From NCBI RefSeq assembly GCF_958295425.1, contig NC_081142.1, positions 27,050,822 to 27,114,821 of the forward strand: DNA of 64,000 nucleotides, read 5' to 3'. The notes beneath the pieces were generated by a model. It saw only the letters and a program-made list of their open reading frames with translations. It had not been told where the DNA came from and ran no database searches. The stretch comes from Solea solea. Taxonomy: Eukaryota; Chordata; Actinopteri; Pleuronectiformes; Soleidae. A program made the translations under genes and the position numbers. Of this stretch, positions 53,614-64,000 are shown piece after piece (position 1 is the stretch's first letter; each line of letters starts with the position of its first letter).

Positions 53614-54420
53614 CGACAGAGAGAGCACTCACCCAAGGAAAATGTAAATGACTCTTTTGTCTCAGCCATGGCTGAAAATATGAATCATTTGGTGAGCAGG
53701 CAGAATTAAAAGAAGGATGCCGTTTGCGCGTACACAATTACCGGAGAGTATTGCGGGTGACGTTCTGTGATCGCTGCCACAGAACGGGCTGGAATGCAGC
53801 CTTGTCATCAAGATCACTCCTCACGCGTCAACATTAGTGATGGTCCAACATGCACCGCGCTTCAGGTTCGGAAATCCCCGCTTGTAAATGTATTCTGATG
53901 CTCGCAATCAACCAACAAGAAACAAACGGGAGGAAAAATGCCAAAAAGGGTTTGGCGTAAATATTTTAAATACCCGATGCTTTTCGTGTTGAACAGCTTT
54001 CACTCTCAGGATACCCGTCTTGTGCGTGCCTGCTGTTTTGGCAGCGCCTTTCTCTCCCTGTCTGTCTCCTAATAGAAATCCTGATAGAAATATCAGAAGG
54101 AGATTTTAATCACACGGGTGTTGTGCATGCTTACTTATGTGAACCACAAAGGAAGAAAGAAATTCCAGCCCTGGCGCTGTCACCCCCCTCTCATATACGG
54201 CAGCCTCTGTCAGTGAGAAATGTGCCTTAAGACACGTCTCCGATTCAGGCTATGTAACACTTGGCAAACGGCAGCAAACTTAACAGCAGCCTGGAGAACA
54301 AACAGAATGAGGAAGCGATAGGAAAATAAGATCGAATGAAATATTTCCTGGAGTCAAATACAGTGTGTTAAAGGAGGGCTTTGAGAGAAAACATTCAGGG
54401 GGAGAAGGTAAACACAACCA
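53614..54420. promoter_or_regulatory. Candidate conserved noncoding island
   Basis: Repeat-free, balanced sequence with CpG dinucleotides ('cgcgtacacaattaccggag' near 53727; 'atgctttt' and 'caccgcgctt' words). No gene visible. Confidence 0.3.
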
Positions 54421-55420
54421 TTAAGTTTCTAACTGAGACACGGGTGCACGGGGAATTTGGATCGTGCGTTTGTCTCAGGATTCTTCTCCTCCACCCACTT
54501 CATCCACCTCCTTCCATCCTTGTCTTTGGTTTGTTTTATTTGGTGTCTTTTGTTTTTGAAAGGAGCAATCATTTTAAAATCCACCACTCAAGTGTTCAAT
54601 TTACTGTTTGAAGACGAAACAGAACCACTGTAAATGCGACGTCGGGTGAAGCTTACGTCGACGTGCTCCCATGCTCCACCACCTCTGCACACGCGGATCA
54701 CTCCAGCATTGGAACCCAAAAGCAGCCTGGATGTGAGAACCGAAATGTAAAAGTTAACTGCCAAGAAACACGACGTAAACTGAGACATGTCTTTTACTTT
54801 TGTCTGTAATAAATAAATAACTGCACAAATAAAACTTTGGGGAGTGGATTAAAAATAAAGAGGCGTCTGGCGGAGTAAAGTCAGTCGTGTTCAATTAGGC
54901 ACTAATAACCAATGTTCTTTCTAAAGTTGGGGTAATTTGAAGCTCCCTGATGTTTTCATACAGGCTCTTTTCTACTCATCTCCACATAAAAGGGGCAGTT
55001 CAGAAATTGTTGTCCCAAAGTAAGTTCTAAAAGACCTTCAAATCATTAAGTATGAATTTTCAAAGAGCTGCCGATTGAAAGCCAATGGGAGAGTCCTCAC
55101 ACTTTTATCTGCGATGTTAAAGAAAAAGATGAGGATCTTGAGCCTGGGCCTTTCAGATAAGTGAATATATTTAATTTTTGAAAGAATCACAGAGTTTGTG
55201 TCTTTGGTCCTCATGCCTACTGGGACCAAGGCGTGAAGAAGTCAAAGTGTTCTTTTTTTTTATTCCTCCATCTCTCACCCTGCTGTACTTATAAAGAGGA
55301 ATAGGCCCTGAAACCTCACTGGGCCTTTAAGTTGATTTATTTATCAGGTCTACTCTGCTCCCGAGTGATGGCTGTGTATGATGGATACCCAGGGGTGGGT
55401 CTTTTCAGAGCAGCACCCCC
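54421..55420. other. Unassigned interval
   Basis: About 1 kb without repeats or genes. Frames up to 76 codons show no domain. Confidence 0.5.
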
Positions 55421-55446
55421 CCCCCACCACCACCACCCTCCCCCAT
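55421..55446. repeat. Poly-C and (CCA)n tract
   Basis: A run of C bases followed by CCACCACCACCACC. Confidence 0.9.
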
Positions 55447-55630
55447 TCTCCATGCTCCCTCGCTGTGGCATCAGAGCTCAGGCCTGACACTGGGCTTTCA
55501 TCGCGGGGCACGACTCTTAGGCCCTCCGCTCCTAATGAATGCCGTGCTGCTGGTGCTCCAACGTGACTGACCAGGACCTGAAAGGCAGACAGGTTTACCC
55601 TGGTTCATACTTAGTCGCTCAACAGTACTT

Positions 55631-55655
55631 CACTTATATATATATATATATATGT
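55631..55655. repeat. (AT)n microsatellite
   Basis: About nine TA/AT units. Confidence 0.93.
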
Positions 55656-55794
55656 ACAAATGTATATAAATACAACAGCTACACAGTCAGTAAAGTAATG
55701 CATAAGAGTTGAACTTTGGCAGAAAATGCAGAGAAGGGTCGCTGAAACATTTCAGAAGTTGATTCCACTGCTAAAAATACACCTGGACACTGAG

Positions 55795-55985
55795 GACTCT
55801 GGACAGTAGGGCTGTACGATCTTATTTAAAACCCAATCAAAATGATGGATTTGCACAAACATGACCATCCAATATTGACTATAGGTGCTCTGCCAAAGGA
55901 ACACTAAGCAGAACATGCGGTCGCCTAAACTGCCTGCTGCTGTTCCTGCACCATGCAGCTTCAAGTTCGATATATAACACATAAC
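55795..55985 (+). mobile_element. hAT-like element fragment ('agggctgtacgat')
   Basis: The words 'cagtagggctgtacgatctt' and 'aaaacccaatcaaaatgatg' resemble the left end of a fish element starting 'tagggctggacgatatgg'. Beyond 55880 similarity is doubtful. Confidence 0.4.
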
Positions 55986-56020
55986 TTGACAAACTACCAT
56001 ACAAACAAGAATAGAATCTG

Positions 56021-56038
56021 TATGTGTGTGTGTGTGTG
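56021..56038. repeat. (TG)n microsatellite
   Basis: Eight TG units. Confidence 0.93.
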
Positions 56039-58189
56039 AAGGGTATGCCATGCAACCTGTCCTGTCTTTTTGGCCAATCTCTGAAAGGTAGTATATGTTT
56101 TCAGAATATGACGCATAGGCATGTATTGAGCACGCCAGTATTTTTAAGTGTTAGTGAGGTTAAGGTTCAGGCTAAAAAAAGACCGGTCTTAAGTTATAAA
56201 CAATGACATAAAAGGAAATGTGGGTCTAATGTGGGAGTAGAACCCACGTCAATCACGCCGAAGTACGGTCATGGAAGCTACTTGAAGATGACATACCCAA
56301 GGAACCAGATTGCTGTTGTATATACTAACGCTTAAAAACTTACCTACGGGTTGTAATTCCTGCATATAATCCAGAGTTATGTTTCTCTGGAGTTCTGCAC
56401 CAGAGCTTTCATGAGTCTTGTGCTCTGGCGGAAGGTTCCAGCTATCCTCCAGTCGGCTCCTTCTGATCAGTTTGTAAGGTTTGTGAAATATAAGAAGGAG
56501 TCTTTAATTAAACAAATTGAACACAAAATGCAAAAATAATCCAAAATAGTAGGAGAGGGTAAAGACATTTTGGTCTTACATTTACAAGACGACGGGAGCA
56601 CAAGAGATGGAGGTGGTGAGTGCGGCGGTTGAATTAATCAGGTAAGCAACAGAAGGACATTGGTTTTGGTATGAGAATCAAATTATTCTTATTATTTCTC
56701 CTGTTCTTGTATTCTTTTAAAAGTATAAATCGGGCTTTAGGCTTCACATTCCCAGGAGTTCCCTTCACTTTGTGTGACTGAGACGTGGCGCTGCACTGTG
56801 GCGTCCAGCACATATACCACAGATGTTTGTTTAGCCCTGAGAGAGCGCTCTGTCAGTGTTCCAACACTGCACTCCAAGCTGGAAACCTCACATGCAACAC
56901 AACAAAAAACGACACTCACTCATTAACCAGATGACGACAAAGAAACTGGAAAAACCCAACTTGAAAACCCATCGAGTCCCACAGAGTCCTTTTGTTATTT
57001 GTTCCAAAATGGCTGCTGTTGGTTACAGAAAACACTTGTTTGTTGTTGTTGTTGTTTTTTTTTACTGCCTTGCTTCGACGTGTTAACGGCACGGGGACCT
57101 GCTGATGGAAAGAACATCTGGCTTTTGAGCACAGCTGAAAGAGTACACATTTATTATACATGACGCTCTGTACATCTGCCGAAGAGGCAGCCTGTATTAT
57201 TCCTCAATCAGTGCAAACACAAGTGCTCAGAACAGTACACCACGTCTGTGGGATATGCACCTCGCAAAGAATGACAAATACTCTATCACATTTAACTCCT
57301 CTCTGTATCACAATCCTATCTAGTTTGCATGGGGAATTCTGTTTTTGTTGCACGCGCTGTCAGGGCATGCCGAGTTAAATATTGAGTTTTCCAATTAGGG
57401 AAAACAGATGGATTGCCAATGGTGTTACATTCAACACCTGAATTCTGTCAGTGATTGCACCACCAAGCTCCTGCTGCACGATAATTTGGCTGAAGCCATT
57501 GACTCACGAAGCACCTCTCCTATCTGTGGAAACCTTTGTGTCACACTTACAAATAAAGTTGAGGTCAGAAAGTCCAACATGAATTGCAATGCAAACTCTG
57601 AACTCTCTCTTAAATAAATAGCTTCTGGAGGAAGATATAGATGAATGAGCACGACAGAAAGTGTCCATATAATCCATTAAAATGCTTCAGCGTTCACACT
57701 GGAACATGAGCTAGTCCAGTGTTACAGGCATGCCAGCCATCTCAACACTCACCGGGAATTCCTCAGGGGTTCTGGTAAGGGAGGTTCCACTCACCATCTG
57801 TTTCATGACTATTATGACAACAGCAACGCCACCATCTTGTCTAAACTAGAAGAGGAAAACAAACTAAACCCCAGCAGATGCTATTTCCCTCAATAATTGT
57901 CAATATTGTGATGTACCATTTAAAATCTCACAGAGGAGGAATTCAAGAAAATAACATTGTGTCATTGTACAACAAGTTATCAGACAACCAACTGTGTCAC
58001 TATCACAAAAACATGTCTTTATACGGATCATAAACAGTAGATATTAACAGAAGATAACTTTTCATGAGTCCAGAGAGTGTGCAGCTTTAGCCAGATATTA
58101 TTTATAAGCCATATTTGCCAACCCCACGCTTCATGCTTAAACCTAACTTAATCAGAAGAAGGGTAGGATATAAATCAGTATAGAGAGCA
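56039..58189. other. Unassigned interval
   Basis: About 2.1 kb with no gene. A (TTG)6 run lies at about 57039-57053. The interval 57120-57700 is repeat-poor with moderate GC and could hold conserved noncoding DNA. Frames of 60-82 codons on both strands show no domain. Confidence 0.45.
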
Positions 58190-58257
58190 GTATTCATTTA
58201 AATTTTATTTGTAGCCCCAAATTAAAACATACATTGTCTCAAGGCACTGTACGTTAG
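58190..58257 (-). mobile_element. L2-like 3' end, minus strand, left part (interrupted)
   Basis: 'taaattttatttgtagcccc' then 'cattgtctcaaggcactgta' match the tail region of 45765-46090. The match stops at about 58257, where the AC-rich repeat starts. The remainder of the same element resumes to its right. Confidence 0.65.
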
Positions 58258-58685
58258 GGAGGTGAATACACTGCTTGGATCCAAATGCATGAGACAGGAG
58301 ATTCAAGGGTTTTTATTGTCCTCTTGGAAAGTCAACCAAAATCTAACACACTTCTTTCTTGAAGCAGAATAAACAAGACAAAACTTGACACTAGAGCTAA
58401 AACAGACTTGGACTCTGGCGTGTTCTCTGGAAGCATAAACGACACACTGGCACATGACAGAGTGATTACTTAACGATCACCAGGTGAAGTGTATGAGGGA
58501 ATCAGGGGAGATGTGTTAAGACAGATGAGGGAACAACGCGACAGGAAGACATGACCGTTTACCAAAATAAAAGGGGAAGTGAAAATCAAACCCAACACCA
58601 AATGTGACATGAACTTAATGTGACTTTAAACCTAAACTAACACAAGATCTGACTAAACAAGACAAATGACCGGTTGGCGTGAAAG
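58257..58685 (-). repeat. AC-rich dispersed repeat, copy 3 (nested)
   Basis: The words 'ttggatccaaatgcatgaga', 'caaaatctaacacacttctt', 'acgatcaccaggtgaagtg', 'aatcaggggagatgtg' and 'agatctgactaaacaagac' follow the AC-rich type with the 'acccaaatgcag' start. Its position between two halves of one L2-like element marks it as a later insertion. Confidence 0.55.
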
Positions 58686-58839
58686 AGGAGAGGTTGTTGG
58701 TTGTTGCTGTTGGTAACAACTGTATCAATTTATAACTTCTGACAGTTCTGAATACGTTATGACATGTGTATAGTGCTACAATGTAATTTACACAAGCAGT
58801 AGGATTGATTGTTGATAAAAATTATACTGATATCAAATT

Positions 58840-59065
58840 TAGCCTGGATCTGGATCCTGCAGCCTGCAAGATGAGGACAGAGAGACAGAGGACAGGAAGG
58901 AAAGACACAAACTAGAGAGAAAGAAAAAGGTTAATGACATGCCATAAAGCCATATTCATAACCTGGATGTGAGGGAGCGAGTGTGTATGAGCTCTATGAG
59001 CTCTATAGCAGCATCACTAAGAGATGGTCCAGGTTTCCCTGAACCGTGTGTATCTTTATATTTGA
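58840..59065 (-). mobile_element. L2-like 3' region, minus strand, right part
   Basis: The words 'cctgcagcctgcaagatgag', 'acagagagacagaggacagg', 'ggttaatgacatgccataaa', 'tctatagcagcatcactaag' and 'agatggtccaggtttccctg' are the deeper part of the element whose tail is at 58190 (family pattern 'tagcagcataactaagagat'). The 58686-58840 interval between is unassigned. Confidence 0.65.
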
Positions 59066-59810
59066 CTGTGATAGTGTCAGTATCGCAGTGTTGGTGTCAG
59101 TATTGGTTATTAATAGAATCATAACACTACCTTATACACTACTACATTCATGGGCAGGTCTTCTTCCACCTATAGGGTAAGAAAAAGAAAAAGCTGTCCA
59201 GCTCTATGGAGTAGGGGTCAGTGAATGGTGGATCTTTTCTGGACCCAGGCCTTTTGCTGCACTAGAGGTCCAGGAAATTCAGACCAATTACATGCACGGT
59301 AAACACTCAGCCAATCATATCAGTAAATTGCAGAACGTCTACATCGCTGAACGTCTTAACTTATTTCAAGTGTGGGCACATGATGACAGCAGCTACACGG
59401 AGTGAACTCGGCTTTTAATGTGACGTAGTTGCAGGGGTAAAACATAGCAGCACCTCCTCGTGTGAACAACGCACACTGCAGTAAGAGATGATGGAGGGAA
59501 AATAGAGAAAAGTCACTTCACATGGTGTGAGAAGAGAAATGTAGACAGCTGAGAGGAGAGTTTTTAGTAAAAGTTAACTTAGTGTAATAAATTTAGACAT
59601 TTTATTTAAGGCTACACTTACTGAATATATATTGTATATCTACATCTAACATGCCTTATGTATCTTTTTGTGTTGTAGTTAAATTTTTAACCTGAAATTA
59701 GAAAATAATATTTTTATAACCCATCAACTTCAACAAAAAGGTTTTCAAAATATTTAAAATATTGTGTCATTATACTTTATTTGATTTTCTTGTTGATGAC
59801 ACACATGCTG
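59066..59810. other. Unassigned interval
   Basis: No gene. The first 150 bases have 'gtgtcagtat' words repeated ('agtgtcagtatcgcagtgtt' and 'ggtgtcagtattgg'). The last 250 are AT-rich. Confidence 0.5.
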
Positions 59811-59841
<31 letters not shown>

Positions 59842-59915
59842 CACATACATATATATATATATATATATACATACACATATATATATATACATACACATAT
59901 ATATTATATATACAT

Positions 59916-59952
<37 letters not shown>
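59811..59952. repeat. (AT)n/(ATAC)n long microsatellite
   Basis: About 140 bases of TATATA interrupted by regular 'tacatacacata' words (four occurrences). It creates the Tyr/Ile/His/Thr-rich frames at 59762-60002. Confidence 0.97.
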
Positions 59953-59953
<1 letters not shown>

Positions 59954-60492
59954 TACATATTATACTGACTATAACTACAGTGGAGCTAACTCTTCAGAAT
60001 AACATATGTGTTCAATAAACCCAATTTAGCAGAGGAGACAGCACTGGAATTAAAGGGGGAAAAAAAGCTAAGATAAGTTAATATACATCAATGAGTATGT
60101 TAACTTACACATTGAAAGTTAATATACAGTATACAAAGGTATAAAGCATAAGGTGTAAGGTATGGGAGGCATAAACTCCATACTGTGATGTATACACTCA
60201 CACGGTGTCCAAACACCAATTCTAAATAGATGAGGTATATTTATTTCACAGAATAATGCAGCTCCCTGTTGACTTACAGTGCAAAATATGTCATATTGTT
60301 TCCTGACATAACGCCGCACACCCTCTCGCCGTATGTGTCACATCTATTTGCTGTCAACCGGGGCAAGTGTGTACACAAAAAGTAGCATGATCTGCACCGC
60401 GTCTGTTCTCACAGGAAAGTTTCACTCTTGTGTGCCGTCTAGCCGTGAGAGTGATAATTGGGTAATGAGTAAATAAACAGCTGGAGACCCTG
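59953..60492. other. Unassigned interval
   Basis: AT-rich, no gene. From 60340 the texture becomes more balanced. Confidence 0.5.
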
Positions 60493-60509
60493 TTTTTTTT
60501 TTTTTTTTT
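60493..60509. repeat. Poly-T run
   Basis: Seventeen consecutive T bases. Confidence 0.95.
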
Positions 60510-60559
60510 AACTCTTTAAGTAAAAGTGGTTAAATGTACGACTAGAAATACGCACGCAG

Positions 60560-60595
<36 letters not shown>
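60560..60595. repeat. (CA)n microsatellite
   Basis: About eighteen CA units. A (TG)n array lies 75 bases downstream, so the two are inverted complements. Confidence 0.97.
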
Positions 60596-60597
<2 letters not shown>

Positions 60598-60668
60598 CCC
60601 GACACTGCCTCCAACTCTACTGAGGTAAACTTGTCATGGTGGGAGCAGCTATTTGGAGGCCATCTTGT

Positions 60669-60692
60669 TGTGTGTGTGTGTGTGTGTGTGTC
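60669..60692. repeat. (TG)n microsatellite
   Basis: About twelve TG units. Together with 60560-60595 it can form a stem with a loop of about 75 bases. Confidence 0.97.
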
Positions 60693-60865
60693 TCCCTGGC
60701 TGAACTGTGGGGAACAATGACAGGAAGGAAGCAGGCTGGAGGTGAGTGAGGTGTGAGAGCCCGACAAGTGTGTATCCAAGCCCTAATTAACTATCTGCTG
60801 CTTCCTCTCTCCCTGGCATTTCTGCCTTCCTGGGGCACATGCCAGTTACACGGATGGCATGTGTT

Positions 60866-60891
60866 TATGCATGCATGCATGCATGTGTGTA

Positions 60892-60929
<38 letters not shown>

Positions 60930-60930
60930 T
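60866..60930. repeat. (GCAT)n(GT)n(GA)n compound microsatellite
   Basis: Four to five GCAT units, then about twelve GT units with one interruption, then six GA units. Confidence 0.96.
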
Positions 60931-61386
60931 GTATTTGCAAGCACCATAATACCACTGTCACCACTGTTTGTTCCTGTGCTCCCTCCCTGTTCGCCTGGCA
61001 CACCTCGCCTGCCCCTCCTGTGTCAGGCTTTGTGAAGCACCGGATGGAGCGTAATTACCCTCTGCTCGCCGTGAACCCTTGTCCCCCTCCCAAAAAAAAC
61101 AAAAAAAAAACAACAGCTTTCTTTCTTAGACTGTATCCATAAACAAACCAGCACATGCCTTGCTCCTCTTCCTCCTCCTCCTCACCATGTGCCACCCACT
61201 CATTAAGGGTGTTCGTCTCTTCTAGCTGCAGACCTGGTCAGAGAGTGGCCCCCAGAGTCTGACAGCGGCTTTTTAATGACATCTCAACATGGTAAGTGTT
61301 CTCTAACAATACTGTCTTGTACAGTCGATTCTGACCCTCTTCTTTATAAGCAAGAGAGTCAGCTTTAACTATGGCCTGCGACAACC
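60931..61386. promoter_or_regulatory. Candidate conserved noncoding island
   Basis: Unique, GC-moderate sequence between two microsatellites. A tract 'cctcttcctcctcctcctc' occurs at about 61164-61182, and an A-rich run occurs at 61092-61111. Regulatory role not shown. Confidence 0.25.
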
Positions 61387-61424
61387 CGGCTGCTGCTGCC
61401 GCTGCTGCTGCTGCTGCTGCTGCT
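61387..61424. repeat. (GCT)n triplet array
   Basis: Twelve triplets with one GCC interruption. In one frame they give an Ala run after M-A-C-D-N-P (82-codon frame 61371-61619). No other coding evidence. Confidence 0.96.
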
Positions 61425-61764
61425 TTCAGGAAAATGTATAAGACTAAAACAAAATTGGGTGTTTATTTGTCCCGAGGTGCAGGAGCCCACCCGCCCCTCA
61501 CTTTGCTAAAGCCCACCGTTTTAAGTAGCCTTGGCAGAACTCAATGCGAGCCATTAAGGGCAGTGATGATACACATGCAACAGCAGGTGGCTCAACCCCT
61601 CCTCTCGCTCTCTCTGTGACAGCCAAGCAGCGAGGCTTTAATACGTGACTAGGAGGGTGTCCAAAGACCCCGGGTAAATAAAGGAGGGGAAACGATGAAA
61701 TGCATGCAACAGGGAAGCAGACAGCTGAACAAATGCAATGATTTAGAGGAACGGCCGAGCAGTT
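61425..61764. other. Unassigned interval
   Basis: Moderate GC, repeat-poor. A 166-codon minus frame (61498-61998) spans it and the CA array; no domain recognised. Confidence 0.5.
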
Positions 61765-61790
61765 CACACACACACACACACACACACACT
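61765..61790. repeat. (CA)n microsatellite
   Basis: About thirteen CA/AC units. Confidence 0.96.
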
Positions 61791-62910
61791 TTACACAATC
61801 AACCATGTAAACGATTAAGACTCCATGAAAAATAAACAGCTCTGCCAAAGCCCAATTATACAGTTTAACTGATAATATCAGCATTTTTCTTCCTGGTAAT
61901 GAATAGATAGTAAGACAATTGTTTACATGCAGATCAACCAGAAGATAGGAAAACACAAATATCCTCAATTTGTGATGTTTTTGTGACAACTGCATCAATT
62001 CTTGTTTTTTGCTTGTTGTTTTTCAAATGTCCAATCCAATTTAAACTCTTACTTAACTTACTTAAATCACTTAAACTTACACTCTGGTCAGAAACACTTG
62101 TATTTCTTTGTTTTTGGATTCATTTACAGTAACAGCTAAGACTTCCTGTCATTTGTTTGATCTGTGAAGCTTTCAGAGGACGTACACCGACACTGACTGT
62201 CATTGATAAGACATGACAGATGTCTTATTTGTGTACAGACTACAGAGACAGAGGCATCAGAGGAGCTAATGTAACAAAAAGCATTACAAACATTACCAAC
62301 AAATATCATATGTTGGGTTATACAGCAGTGTTAAACCCATCAACATAAAACCATGTCACTAACTCACTTTTTGTCTTGTACGGATAGTACAAAACTTTGG
62401 TTATAAAAAGTTATTTACTTAAAGGCGCTTCATAATATTCCTGCAACTAAATGCAAAGTAAATAAGTTTTTTAAAACCTTATATTTTGAGAACTAAACTG
62501 TTCTTTTTTTTTGTTCATAATCAAAATAAGCATACACCCATATTGTCTGTCTGTACACAGAGGAAAGAGACTGACACATTTTTTGGCTCCTATTGCTAAG
62601 AGGAATGATTCTTCAATTCTGGAACACTGGAATTATCTTTTTTTTAATTGCAGATATTACATATTTTCACTGGACATTTAAAAGTAAAAAACTAGAATCA
62701 TGAATAACATCAATATAAATCACGAGGCCTTGAAATGACTGCGAAGCTCCCCCTTGTGGCATTTCAATATAAACCACTAGTACTGTATTGTTGAGCTTGG
62801 CAGCATTTTCACACACATGAAATATTAACAACGTGAATATGAATTTCCCATTCATATTCCCAGTATCCCAACAATGGAAGTTGAACACATTGAAGTTATT
62901 ATATAAACTC
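61791..62910. other. AT-rich unassigned interval
   Basis: No gene. The word 'tgaagctcccccttgtggca' (about 62742) resembles a miniature-element edge. Short direct 'cttacttaacttacttaaatc' repeats lie at 62049-62070. Confidence 0.45.
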
Positions 62911-63480
62911 ATATATCATCCCAGTCTTAATCCAGAGCAGCTCAGTGAACACAGATCCAAAGCAAACAGTAAAAGTAACTGTCCATCCAGGTCCCTGACC
63001 CGGTCCGTGTGGATCCGTAGCTGCAGTGTCACTGTCTTTGAAGCTTTAGCCGAATGAGTCCTGGAGAAAGGGAGAGTGCAAAGTCTGTGTTAAATGTCCA
63101 TTGTTTTCAATGGTTGGAGGCTTTATCCCTGTGTTCTCCTGTGGCACTGCCTCAAAGAGTCATGCCCTGGGAGTCTGGGCGCTTTGAGCTGGGACTATCC
63201 CTCTTCCTCTGGTCCTTACATGTGATCTCCTTGATTTTAATGAGGCCACATGGACCCCCTGTGATGTGCTTTGGAGGATGGGGAGAACCCGTGCTGGCTC
63301 TGAGGCCGCAGCGGCGGTTGAACACCAGTGACCCCTCAGTTTCTCCTCCCCCTCCACGCCCCCCTCGTTTCAGCCGAGGTCTCTCGGGCACCTCTAATGT
63401 TTTATTAACCAGGTTCACTGGTTCACACTCTTCTAAGGAAATGCAGCGGCCTGTCAATCATTCGTGTGTATAAAGTGCGC
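62911..63480. other. GC-richer stop-poor interval
   Basis: A 139-codon plus frame (63054-63473) and a 101-codon minus frame (63152-63457) overlap. The plus frame contains a Pro-rich run (P-P-P-P-R-P-P-R-F-S-R). It could be part of a transcribed region or a conserved block. I recognise no domain, and splice words are not convincing. Confidence 0.35.
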
Positions 63481-63589
63481 TGTGGCTGCACAGTGAGGAC
63501 CTGAGTGTATCACATGCAGTGGATCGATAGGAAATCTTTCTCAGAGGATGTTGACAATGATGCTGCACCTGAATATTAAACGGACCTTG

Positions 63590-63790
63590 GGAGAAGAGTA
63601 TGTCAGACTTGTGTGTACATTCACCGCACTGTAATTAAGCAACGCCACTAATGAGGCCTGTCATGTACACATGATGGAACTGGGTAATGAAGCTTAACAT
63701 GAGTGCTCTGTTTAAGTGTCCAAGCAGCATCAGCGGCCCGACGACAGTGATAACAAGATAATGGACGAGTATTATTGTCTGTTCTTTCCA
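63590..63790. promoter_or_regulatory. Candidate conserved noncoding island
   Basis: Repeat-free sequence with 'tgtaattaagcaacgccact' and 'aatgaggcctgtcatgtaca' words, TAAT cores and a TGTCATGTACACATGA near-palindrome (about 63659-63674). Enhancer-like texture only. Confidence 0.32.
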
Positions 63791-63842
63791 AATCTTACAA
63801 TAACGTACAACAGTATACTGTATATAATATAAAGATTGACCA

Positions 63843-63880
63843 GGTTAAAGGTGAGGTATGTAATATTTTCTTGTCTTTGT
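63843..63880 (+). mobile_element. Possible TTAAAGGT miniature-element end
   Basis: 'ggttaaaggtgaggtatgta' then 'atattttc' resembles the family end 'ttaaaggtccagtgtgtaag'. The rest is AT-rich and not clearly of the family, and the window ends 120 bases later. Confidence 0.35.
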
Positions 63881-64000
63881 TGTTATTTATCAATAATTCC
63901 TAACCAGAAACAAACAATCAGCAACAAAAACAAACAGTACAATAATAATGGATCATATTTTAAAAATAAAAGATTAAAATTAATAAAACAATTACAAGGA

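Noticed and set aside
59762..60002. Tyr-Ile-rich frames
   Set aside because: Encoded by the ATATAC microsatellite.
61371..61619. Ala-rich protein N-terminus (82 codons)
   Set aside because: The Ala run is the (GCT)n array; no conserved flanking peptide or splice donor is recognisable.
61498..61998. 166-codon minus-strand frame
   Set aside because: Runs through a CA array (Cys-Val repeat) and has no domain or splice support.

Overview
This is a window of noncoding nuclear DNA from a ray-finned fish, most likely a spiny-rayed teleost (percomorph). The evidence is the repeat content, which I recognise from memory and not from a search. It includes abundant (CA)n/(GT)n arrays, teleost tRNA-derived SINEs, L2-like 3' tails with the hairpin-like 'gcgctatataaat' signature, hAT-like miniature elements ending in 'ttgcagctcta'-type termini, and short elements bounded by TTAAAGG. 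There is no bacterial gene organisation: no long ORFs, no ribosome binding sites, no operons. I find no complete protein-coding gene, no tRNA or rRNA gene and no CRISPR array. The longest open frames (147-233 codons) are low-complexity, repeat-driven or chance frames.

Layout. 1-3.5 kb is repeat-dense: a miniature element, GT and AC/TC arrays, two CA-linked TAACC-rich repeats, an ATG/CAT inverted triplet array, a SINE, and the first copy of a 455-bp dispersed repeat. About 3.5-6.0 kb is mostly unique, with an enhancer-like stretch at 5.0-6.0 kb. At 6.1-6.9 kb there are repeats, including a clear hAT-like miniature element. From 8.2 to 10.3 kb lie purine tracts and unique sequence. From 11.5 to 13.4 kb there is a Tc1-like scrap and a diverged dispersed repeat carrying an insertion. 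Unique islands that look like conserved noncoding DNA fall at about 14.2-14.8, 16.9-17.3, 18.2-18.8, 20.1-20.65, 29.2-29.95, 32.4-33.1, 37.0-38.0, 41.5-42.3, 43.4-43.7, 53.15-54.4 and 63.6-63.8 kb. Between them are repeat clusters: 21.0-23.15 kb (inverted TTAAAGG ends), 27.8-28.8, 35.3-35.9, 39.5-41.2, 42.4-43.3, 44.9-48.7, 50.1-50.4, 52.4-53.05 and 58.2-59.1 kb. Long microsatellites lie at 59.8 and 60.5-61.8 kb.

Interpretation. The window reads as a gene desert or the interior of one or more very long introns. It has unique, possibly regulatory islands separated by transposon debris. The most interesting items are a near-complete 738-bp element (46849-47586) with a second diverged copy at 3036-3491, both keeping an open frame; a local duplication of an enhancer-like block (about 42131-42266 and 43382-43528); a roughly 400-bp-spaced duplication at 27.8 and 28.2 kb; several nested insertions; and three very short exon-like segments (3881-3923, 33372-33433, 35012-35043) that could be microexons if the window is intronic. 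I see no convincing new system. All family assignments are by eye and need RepeatMasker or Dfam, and all conservation statements need a multi-fish alignment.
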